Below are positions 12,893 through 17,923 of a stretch of DNA of 17,923 bases, one piece after another. The DNA is from Actinomycetes bacterium (GTDB lineage Bacteria > Actinomycetota > Acidimicrobiia > Acidimicrobiales > JAJYPT01), in assembly GCA_021795135.1 (NCBI GenBank), contig JAJYPT010000019.1, forward strand, positions 1-17,923, given 5' to 3'. Positions within the stretch are counted from its first letter, which is position 1, and each line of letters begins with the position of its first letter. Under the pieces are notes generated by a model, which made no database searches, was not told the DNA's origin, and worked only from the letters and a program-made list of their open reading frames with translations. The translations under genes and the position numbers were made by a program.

Positions 12893-13852
12893 TCAATCCA
12901 CCTCTTTACGAAAATGAGGAGCTTCTGAACGTTGTTCTCTGGTGCGACGCTCTATTTCTTCTTCTTCTGCTAAAAGTCGTTCTAGTTCAGGATCCACACT
13001 TACAATTACACGTTCTGTTGTTTCTTGTTCTAAATCAGATGATTCTGTCAAAGATTGATCACCACTAGCTTGTTCAAAAGAAGCGTTAGATCCTGGCTCA
13101 CCTTGTTCAGGACGACGTCTACCCCCACCTGCGGTAACTACTCGTTTAGGCCGTGACTTTGTAGATTCTGGAGAAGCAATATTTAGTTCTGCAGAAGACT
13201 TTTCTTCAGAAGAACTAGTTTTATAAGGCAAAATATCGCCTTTATAAATCCAAACTTTTACTCCAATACGACCAAAAGTAGTCTTTGCCTCTCTAAAGCC
13301 ATAGTCAATATTTGCCCTAAGAGTATGTAAAGGAACTCTACCTTCTCTATAAGCTTCTTTTCGAGACATTTCAGATCCACCTAAGCGCCCAGAGCATTGA
13401 ACCCTTACCCCTAAAGCACCAGCTTTTTGTACTGTTTGTATTGCTCTTTTCATTGCACGGCGGAAACTAACACGTCCTGCCAATTGATCTGCAATACTTT
13501 GAGCTATAAGAGCAGCGTCTAACTCAGGTTGGCGGATTTCTTGAATATTTAGTTGAATCTTCAGATCTGAAGTCAAACTTGCCAATTCATTACGTAAACG
13601 TTCTGCTTCTGCTCCACGTTTTCCAATAACTATTCCAGGACGAGCAGTATGAATATCTATCTTTACTCGGTCTCGAGTTCTTTCAATTTCGATCCGACTA
13701 ACAGCAGCTCTTTCCAGTTGGACCATCAGATATTTACGGATTTGCCAGTCTTGTATTAAATAATTTTGATAGTCTCGATCGTTAAACCAACGAGACTTCC
13801 AACTTGTAATTACTCCTAAGCGAAAACCGTATGGATTTACTTTTTGGCCCAT
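12893..13852 (-). CDS. rpsC: 30S ribosomal protein S3 with long C-terminal tail
   Basis: S3 forms part of the mRNA entry channel and contributes to mRNA unwinding. The KH type 2 domain spans roughly residues 38-106, with the GxxG loop in VIGKRG at 75-80. The C-terminal S3 domain covers about 107-210 (RVSFRRAMKRAIQ, GVRVQCSGRLGG, EMSRKEAYREGRVPLHTLRANIDYG, GVKVWIYKGD). The normal protein would end near residue 210-235; this one has 319. The extra part is Ser/Glu-rich, with a small GGGRRRPEQGEPGS patch and a charged, probably helical end (ELERLLAEEEEIERRTREQ). The start ATG overlaps the rplV stop by one base; rplP begins 2 nt after its stop. Confidence 0.97.
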   Translation of the reverse strand: MGQKVNPYGFRLGVITSWKSRWFNDRDYQNYLIQDWQIRKYLMVQLERAAVSRIEIERTRDRVKIDIHTARPGIVIGKRGAEAERLRNELASLTSDLKIQLNIQEIRQPELDAALIAQSIADQLAGRVSFRRAMKRAIQTVQKAGALGVRVQCSGRLGGSEMSRKEAYREGRVPLHTLRANIDYGFREAKTTFGRIGVKVWIYKGDILPYKTSSSEEKSSAELNIASPESTKSRPKRVVTAGGGRRRPEQGEPGSNASFEQASGDQSLTESSDLEQETTERVIVSVDPELERLLAEEEEIERRTREQRSEAPHFRKEVD

Positions 13853-14481
13853 TATTCAGTTTCCCTTCCAGTTTCAGCATCTGTTTGAGACTGGCCTTGT
13901 TGTTCTATAACTTGACTTTGCTCCAAAGAGGGACTTTGATCAGCTGGTATTTGGCTAGATTCTTCAATTGGAGTTGGATTCAATTCTTCGTTCTCAATTT
14001 CTGACACCTCTGGCTGGTTACGCTGTCTTCTTGGGACCCTTTTAGAGCCTGAGCGCAAACGCCTGGCTCTTCTAGTTGATTCATCAACTGATTTACGACG
14101 ATGAATTCTTTCCAAACGATCAGCTGGAAGCCTATCCACTATTACTGTTATATGACAATTGCGTTTTCTAATCCGACTAGCTCTACCTCTTGCGCGAGGT
14201 CTCCACCTTTTACTAGTTGCAGACTCATCTGCAAAACAAGCAGAAACAAAGAGTTCTTCTGGATCCATGCCATTATTATTTTCTGCATTAGCTACTGCAG
14301 AAAATAATAATTTTCGAACTACTTCAGCGGCATCTCTTTCACAGAGATCCAAAGTATCACTAGCTTTAGAAATTTCTTGATTCCTGATCAAGTTAAGGAC
14401 TACACGTACTTTCGAAGCAGACATATGGCAATTTCGAAGTACTGCTTTGACTCCTTGGGAATTTGTCTGAGCAACTGCCAT
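13852..14481 (-). CDS. rplV: 50S ribosomal protein L22 with long C-terminal tail
   Basis: L22 binds all domains of 23S rRNA and narrows the exit tunnel. Residues about 9-118 are the normal family domain, including SASKVRVVLNLIRNQ, AEVVRKLLFSAVANAENN and the hairpin region KRWRPRARGRASRIRKRNCHITVIV. The usual family length is about 110-120; this protein has 209 residues. The extra roughly 90 start as a basic stretch (RIHRRKS ... RRARRLRSGSKRVPRRQRN) and turn into an acidic, Gln/Ser/Pro-rich low-complexity tail ending TDAETGRETE. Extended L22 is known in actinobacteria such as mycobacteria, which supports the taxonomic guess. The gene is joined by one-base overlaps to rpsS and rpsC. Confidence 0.97.
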   Translation of the reverse strand: MAVAQTNSQGVKAVLRNCHMSASKVRVVLNLIRNQEISKASDTLDLCERDAAEVVRKLLFSAVANAENNNGMDPEELFVSACFADESATSKRWRPRARGRASRIRKRNCHITVIVDRLPADRLERIHRRKSVDESTRRARRLRSGSKRVPRRQRNQPEVSEIENEELNPTPIEESSQIPADQSPSLEQSQVIEQQGQSQTDAETGRETE

Positions 14482-14759
14482 TATCGCCTCCCTGCTCTTT
14501 CTTGACCAGCATGATAACGAAATGTACGAGTAGGAGCAAATTCTCCCAACTTATGACCCACCATTGATTCAGTTACATATACAGGAACATGCTTTCTTCC
14601 ATCATGAACAGCAATTGTATGACCAACCATGTCAGGAATAATGGTTGAACGACGGGACCAAGTTTTGATAACTCGCTTTTCTTTTTTGGAATTCAAATCA
14701 TCCACTTTTTTAAGCAAGTGGTCGTCTACAAAAGGACCTTTTTTTAGACTGCGTGGCAT
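14481..14759 (-). CDS. rpsS: 30S ribosomal protein S19
   Basis: S19 binds 16S rRNA in the head of the small subunit together with S13. The product is 92 residues, the family norm, with MPRSLKKGPFVDDHLLKKV at the start and the conserved RRSTIIPDMVGHTIAVHDGRKHVPVYVTESMVGHKLGEFAPTRTFR core. The ATG is preceded by AGAGG. The stop overlaps the rplV start by one base (TAATG), with GGGAGG inside the last codons acting as the ribosome binding site for rplV. Confidence 0.98.
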   Translation of the reverse strand: MPRSLKKGPFVDDHLLKKVDDLNSKKEKRVIKTWSRRSTIIPDMVGHTIAVHDGRKHVPVYVTESMVGHKLGEFAPTRTFRYHAGQERAGRR

Positions 14760-14783
14760 ATTATCCTCTCAACTCCACTTTCA

Positions 14784-15620
14784 TCAACGTCGAGAACCAC
14801 GAGTACGACGACGCCTAACTATCAATTTGTCAGATTCTTTCTTCTTAGTTCTTGTGCGACCCTCAGCCTTACCCCAAGGAGACACCGGATGGCGTCCTCC
14901 AGAGCTTTTACCTTCTCCACCACCTAATGGATGGTCTACTGGGTTCATGGCTACCCCACGAGTTTGAGGTCTAATACCCTTCCAGCGATTTCGTCCAGCT
15001 TTTCCTATAGAAACTAGTTCTGCCTCAGCATTTCCAACTTCTCCAAGAGTTGCCCGACAATCTATTGAAACCCTTCTCATTTCTGTTGAAGGTAGTCTCA
15101 AAGTTGCATAAGGACCATCTTTTGCTACTAATTGAATACTCATACCAGCTCCACGAGCCATTTTGCCTCCACCACCAGGACGCAGCTCTACGTTGTGGAT
15201 AGTTGAACCAACTGGAATGTATCGCATAGGTAAAGCATTGCCAGGACGAATATCTGCTCCTTGACCATTTTGCAAAACATCTCCAACTTTTACTTTAGCA
15301 GGAGCCAAAATATAGCGTTTTTCTCCATCATAATAATGAAGTAATGCAATACGAGCATTGCGATTGGGATCATATTCTATTGTGGCAACTTTGGCTGGAA
15401 CGCCATCTTTATTGCGTTTAAAATCAATTATGCGATACTGCTGCTTATGGCCACCTCCACGATGGCGAGATGTCTTTCGACCATAAGAGTTTCTACCGCC
15501 ACTTTTTGGTTTGGGCGCAAGCAAAGATTTTTCTGGAGTACTGCGAGTAATTTCGCTAAAATCTGAACTTGTTTGAAAGCGCCTACCGGCGCTAGTAGGT
15601 TTTCTTTTTCTAAGAGGCAT
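14784..15620 (-). CDS. rplB: 50S ribosomal protein L2
   Basis: L2 is needed for subunit association and for the peptidyl transferase centre. The 278-residue product has normal length, with an OB-fold domain followed by an SH3-like domain. Visible hallmarks are GRNSYGRKTSRHRGGGHK (about 42-59), YRIIDFKRNK, the long MRYIPVGSTIHNVELRPGGGGKMARGAG stretch, and near the end AMNPVDHPLGGGEGKSSGGR. The last motif contains the conserved histidine linked to peptidyl transfer in E. coli L2 (family knowledge). The C-terminus is very basic (RRRRTRGSRR). The start is ATG, 5 nt after rplW, and a 24-nt spacer with AGAGG separates it from rpsS. Confidence 0.99.
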   Translation of the reverse strand: MPLRKRKPTSAGRRFQTSSDFSEITRSTPEKSLLAPKPKSGGRNSYGRKTSRHRGGGHKQQYRIIDFKRNKDGVPAKVATIEYDPNRNARIALLHYYDGEKRYILAPAKVKVGDVLQNGQGADIRPGNALPMRYIPVGSTIHNVELRPGGGGKMARGAGMSIQLVAKDGPYATLRLPSTEMRRVSIDCRATLGEVGNAEAELVSIGKAGRNRWKGIRPQTRGVAMNPVDHPLGGGEGKSSGGRHPVSPWGKAEGRTRTKKKESDKLIVRRRRTRGSRR

Positions 15621-15625
15621 AATAT

Positions 15626-15916
15626 CTACTTATCGAACAAATCAATTTTATCTCCGGAAGCTAAGGTAATAATTGCACGCTTGGTACTTGGACGAGTTCC
15701 AAAGGTTCCATTACGACGATTACGCTTACGCTTACCTTTTCTATTCAATACATTTACTTTTTTTACACGAACAGAAAATATTTCTTCAACAGCTTGACGT
15801 ATTTCAATCTTGTTAGACTTTTTATCAACTAAGAATGTATAGACACCAGCGTCAAATAATGCGTAAGACTTTTCAGAAACCACTGGGCGAATAATGATAT
15901 CTCTTGGATTAGTCAT
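15626..15916 (-). CDS. rplW: 50S ribosomal protein L23
   Basis: L23 sits at the tunnel exit and is the docking site for trigger factor and SRP. The product is 96 residues with the expected PRDIIIRPVVSEKSYALFD start and the KIEIRQAVEEIF and NVLNRKGKRKR segments that lead into the basic loop. A longer reading frame exists upstream (to 15952), but the ATG at 15916 is chosen because a very strong GGGGGAG lies 6 nt before it and the protein then begins where the family does. It overlaps the end of rplD by 8 nt, implying coupling. Five bases separate its stop from rplB. Confidence 0.97.
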   Translation of the reverse strand: MTNPRDIIIRPVVSEKSYALFDAGVYTFLVDKKSNKIEIRQAVEEIFSVRVKKVNVLNRKGKRKRNRRNGTFGTRPSTKRAIITLASGDKIDLFDK

Positions 15917-16571
15917 TATTGGCTCCCCCTGTCTTTGAGTCTTTGGTTTCAAAAACTATGTTTTCTCTACTAAATACCACCCAATCGTTGCGCAACACAT
16001 CATAGGCATTTAATTCACCTTTAGATATCAATTGCACATTGGGTAAATTTCGAAAAGATTTATAAGCAACCTGATCAGTGGGGCTTAGTACTACTAAAAT
16101 TTTTCCATCTAAATTGGAAGCTTTCAAAAATTCTTTTGCTCGCTTTGTGCTTGGAGCTTCAAAGGCCCAATCTTGGACTACTACTACTCGACCTAATTCA
16201 GCTCGGTCAGATAAGGCAGACTTCAAAGCAAGACGAATCATCTTTTTAGGGGTGCGTTGACGATAGTCACGAGGCTTAGGTCCTAGTGCTACACCTCCAC
16301 CAGAAAAGTTAGGAGCCCTAGTTGATCCAGCTCGAGCCCTACCAGTTCCTTTTTGTCTCCAAGGCTTTGCGCCCCCACCACTAACTTCTGATCTAGTTTT
16401 AGTACTTTGGGTTCCCGCTCGAGCTGCTGCCAACTGAGCAACTACAACTTGGTGTAGAACAGCTAAATTAGGTTTTTGAGAAAAAAAGTTAGGATCAAGA
16501 GAAATGCTTTCTCCCTCAGACCCATCTAAATTACGAATATTAACATTTACAGATTGCATGGCTTCGGTCAT
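15909..16571 (-). CDS. rplD: 50S ribosomal protein L4
   Basis: L4 lines the peptide exit tunnel with an extended loop and, in many bacteria, represses its own operon. The 220-residue product shows the tunnel-loop signature TKTRSEVSGGGAKPWRQKGTGRARAGS, with GGGVALGPKPRDYR after it (about residues 55-105). The C-terminal region contains the usual VVVxDW and KILVVL strands. The start overlaps the rplC stop (TAATG), with GGTGAAG upstream. A second in-frame ATG four codons later is possible but has no better ribosome binding site. If the spacer upstream of rplC is an autogenous leader, L4 would be the first candidate effector (inference). Confidence 0.98.
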   Translation of the reverse strand: MTEAMQSVNVNIRNLDGSEGESISLDPNFFSQKPNLAVLHQVVVAQLAAARAGTQSTKTRSEVSGGGAKPWRQKGTGRARAGSTRAPNFSGGGVALGPKPRDYRQRTPKKMIRLALKSALSDRAELGRVVVVQDWAFEAPSTKRAKEFLKASNLDGKILVVLSPTDQVAYKSFRNLPNVQLISKGELNAYDVLRNDWVVFSRENIVFETKDSKTGGANND

Positions 16572-17206
16572 TATTTCTTCACCGCATCTCTAATAATTAC
16601 TAAAGATCCTTTTGAACCTGGAACTGCTCCTTTTATCAAAAGAAGTTGTCTTTCAGGATCTGACTGTACGACTTCAAGGTTCAAAGTAGTTACTTTTTGT
16701 GCTCCCATTTGACCAGCCATTTTTGTGCCTTTAAATACTCGAGCAGGAGTAGCGCAAGCACCTATAGAGCCTGGAGCACGATGTTTTTTATGGTTACCGT
16801 GAGAAGCTCCTTGACCTTTGAAATTATATCTTTTCATACCCCCGGTGAAACCTTTGCCTTTGCTAACACCAGTAATATCTACTTTTTGTCCGGATTCTAA
16901 TATGCCCACATCGATTTGTTGGCCTATTGAATAATCCGAAGAATTATCAATTTTCAATTCAAGTAGTTCTTTTCCTGGGTCTACCCCAGCCTTAGCAAAA
17001 TGCCCAGCTTCGGGTTTTGTAAGCGACTTAACTTTAGCTACACCATAAGTAACCTGTAGCGCGTTATAGCCGTCTTTATCTTCGGTTTTTATTTGAACTA
17101 CTCTAACTGGAGCGACTTTTAAAACTGTTACAGGAATAGAACGATTTTGTTCATCCCAAATTTGCGTCATTCCAACCTTTTCGCCAACTATTGCTTTAGT
17201 TGCCAT
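16571..17206 (-). CDS. rplC: 50S ribosomal protein L3
   Basis: L3 is an early assembly protein of the large subunit whose long loop reaches towards the peptidyl transferase centre. The 211-residue product is of usual length. It opens with MATKAIVGEKVGMTQIWDE and contains the conserved loop GQGASHGNHKKHRAPGSIG around residues 131-149. Gln132 falls where the PrmB-methylated glutamine sits in E. coli L3 (family knowledge). KMAGQMGAQKVT follows at 162-173. The ATG is preceded by AGAAGG nine nucleotides upstream. The gene starts the tightly packed run rplC to secY, and its stop codon overlaps the rplD start by one base (TAATG). Confidence 0.98.
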   Translation of the reverse strand: MATKAIVGEKVGMTQIWDEQNRSIPVTVLKVAPVRVVQIKTEDKDGYNALQVTYGVAKVKSLTKPEAGHFAKAGVDPGKELLELKIDNSSDYSIGQQIDVGILESGQKVDITGVSKGKGFTGGMKRYNFKGQGASHGNHKKHRAPGSIGACATPARVFKGTKMAGQMGAQKVTTLNLEVVQSDPERQLLLIKGAVPGSKGSLVIIRDAVKK

Positions 17207-17475
17207 TTGGATCGGCCTTCTATTCGTTAAATCTCTTGTTATGATTCATAATTAATATTTGAACTGCACTTCAACCAAGTAGGAAACTTCCCACAAAATA
17301 ATCGCTCCGCCTGGCATGCCGAGGCGGAGCGATCCAAAGTGGTTCGCCGCCCGGTTCCCCAACTAAGGGGGCCTAAGCAGACCTAGAAATGCTAAAAGCT
17401 GATTAAGTGTCAGCTAACTAAACAACTATACCCTCTCAAAACGACTTATGTAGTCAAGAGTAAGGATTAAAACTT
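17207..17475 (-). promoter_or_regulatory. rpsJ-rplC spacer, candidate attenuated leader of rplC
   Basis: This is a 269-nt non-coding stretch in a place where ribosomal genes are normally almost contiguous. Read on the minus strand it holds, in order: a small GACT/AGTC stem (17443-17455), a TATAGT hexamer (17425-17430) that could be a -10 box but has only a poor -35 partner, a 6-bp AGCTGA/TCAGCT stem (17397-17415), a CCCC/GGGG stem (17357-17370), and a strong 12-bp hairpin (17301-17333). About 95 nt then follow before the rplC start. I see no open reading frame of note. In E. coli the S10 leader is an L4-controlled attenuator placed before rpsJ; this spacer could be an analogue placed one gene later. 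That role is inference. Confidence 0.5.
17301..17333 (-). terminator. Intrinsic terminator-like hairpin (possible attenuator)
   Basis: A perfect 12-bp stem, ATCGCTCCGCCT (17301-17312) with AGGCGGAGCGAT (17322-17333), encloses a 9-nt loop. On the minus-strand RNA it is followed by UAUUUUGU, a usable but imperfect U tract. The stem is far more GC-rich than its surroundings. Because essential genes lie downstream, it must either be read through conditionally or be followed by another promoter. Its RNA 5' arm can alternatively pair with 17347-17354, which is what one expects of an attenuator. Confidence 0.65.
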
Positions 17476-17802
17476 TTAAGCAGTTTGAATTTTTATTTCT
17501 ATATCTACTCCAGCTGGTAAATCTAGCCTTTGTAGAGAATCAACTGTCTTAGAAGAATGATCAACTATATCCAATAATCTTTTATGAATACGCATCTCAA
17601 AATGCTCTCGACTATCTTTGTATTTATGAGGAGACCTTATAACTGTATAACGGTGTTTTTCAGTTGGCAAAGGCACAGGACCTCTTACCTTTGCTTGAGT
17701 TCTCAACACTGTATCTACAATTTTTTTTGTTGATTGATCAATAATCTCATGATCATATGCTTTTAGTCTAATTCTTATCTTTTGCTTAGGACCGTCTGCC
17801 AT
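17476..17802 (-). CDS. rpsJ: 30S ribosomal protein S10
   Basis: S10 (NusE) is a small-subunit head protein that also serves in the NusB-NusE antitermination complex. The 108-residue product has the normal family length and the typical motifs KIRIRLKAYDHEIID near the start, GPVPLPTEKHRYTVIRSPHKYKDSREHFE in the middle, and RLLDIVDHSSKTVDSLQRLDLPAGVDIEIK at the end. The ATG start lies 6 nt after the tuf stop, with AAGG as ribosome binding site. It is separated from the next gene, rplC, by an unusual 269-nt spacer, so S10 may be expressed with tuf rather than with the rest of the S10 operon (inference). Confidence 0.98.
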   Translation of the reverse strand: MADGPKQKIRIRLKAYDHEIIDQSTKKIVDTVLRTQAKVRGPVPLPTEKHRYTVIRSPHKYKDSREHFEMRIHKRLLDIVDHSSKTVDSLQRLDLPAGVDIEIKIQTA

Positions 17803-17808
17803 TTCGCC

Positions 17809-17923
17809 TTATTTCAAAATCTTGGTGACTCGTCCTGCGCCAACAGTACGACCACCTTCTCTAATAGCAAAGCGCAATCCTTCATCCATTGCAACTGCTT
17901 TGCCTAATTCAACTGTCATTGTA
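17809..17923 (-). CDS. tuf: Elongation factor Tu, C-terminal end (partial)
   Basis: This is the last 37 codons plus stop of EF-Tu, the GTPase that carries aminoacyl-tRNA to the ribosomal A site; the rest lies beyond the right edge. The visible residues match the C-terminal strand region of EF-Tu domain 3: 'MTVELGKAVAMDEGLRFAIR', followed by EGGRTVGAGRVTKILK. This is one of the most conserved tails in bacteria, so identification is easy even from a fragment. The stop codon is only 6 nt upstream of the S10 start, and the AAGG used by rpsJ overlaps it. That proximity suggests tuf and rpsJ share a transcript, as in the usual str-S10 arrangement. Confidence 0.96.
   Translation of the reverse strand, partial: TMTVELGKAVAMDEGLRFAIREGGRTVGAGRVTKILK

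Noticed and set aside
12808..13068. Plus-strand open frame of 86 codons across the rplP-rpsC junction
   Set aside because: It lies antisense to two certain ribosomal genes, has no plausible ribosome binding site or family likeness, and its composition is what the reverse of a basic-protein gene gives. Other plus-strand frames in the window were dropped for the same reason.
14784..17206. Insertion sequence or phage remnant causing the long rpsJ-rplC spacer
   Set aside because: No transposase fragment, no terminal inverted repeats with target duplication, and the neighbouring genes are intact and in canonical order.
17341..17372. tRNA-like or rRNA-like fragment (GGTTCGCC ... GGTTCCCC) near the rplC leader
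   Set aside because: The GGTTC words recall a T arm, but there is no acceptor stem, anticodon arm or CCA end on either strand. Pairing within an attenuator explains the GC content better.
17425..17457. TTGACT (17452-17457) with TATAGT (17425-17430) as a promoter in the rpsJ-rplC spacer
   Set aside because: The hexamers look good one by one but are 21 nt apart, outside the 16-19 nt range. With an 18-nt spacer the -35 is only ACTACA. I kept TATAGT only as a remark in the spacer entry.

Overview
The window is a single-orientation block (all genes on the minus strand) holding the C-terminal end of tuf and the merged S10, spc and alpha ribosomal protein operons, followed by a chorismate mutase gene and truA. 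Several things point to a low-GC member of the Actinomycetota: the gene order tuf-rpsJ ... rplQ ... truA, the zinc-type S14, S4 and L36, the L5, L17 and SecY sequences, and the long C-terminal tails on L22 and S3. The base composition (about 40 % GC by eye) and the 'GKQGAGKGT' P-loop of adenylate kinase make me lean to the Acidimicrobiia, possibly an aquatic streamlined lineage. That placement is inference from remembered families, not a search.

Transcription runs from right to left. Positions 17923-12900 carry tuf (partial), rpsJ, a 269-nt spacer with a strong hairpin, then rplC, rplD, rplW, rplB, rpsS, rplV and rpsC. Positions 12890-7913 carry rplP, rpmC, rpsQ, rplN, rplX, rplE, rpsN, rpsH, rplF, rplR, rpsE, rpmD and rplO. 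Positions 7902-5165 carry secY, adk and map. A 435-nt spacer (4730-5164) holds a weak terminator, a good promoter and a second terminator-like hairpin. Positions 4729-1568 carry infA, rpmJ, rpsM, rpsK, rpsD, rpoA and rplQ, closed by a 21-bp perfect terminator. Positions 1357-110 carry a PchB/AroQ-like chorismate mutase gene and truA.

The genes supply about two thirds of the ribosome's early-binding proteins, the translocon pore, the first N-terminal processing enzyme, a nucleotide kinase, initiation factor 1 and the RNA polymerase alpha subunit. Most neighbours touch or overlap by 1-8 nt (TAATG, ATGA, TTGA or GTGA junctions), with the Shine-Dalgarno sequence inside the preceding gene, so translational coupling is likely.

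Most of the window is ordinary housekeeping DNA. The parts worth a second look are non-coding. The rpsJ-rplC spacer can fold either as a 12-bp GC-rich terminator or as a competing 8-bp GC helix, which looks like an attenuator. The map-infA spacer looks like a promoter plus a roughly 300-nt structured leader. infA itself appears to start with CTG, because an in-frame stop just upstream leaves no ATG, GTG or TTG. I found no mobile element, CRISPR array, tRNA or rRNA.
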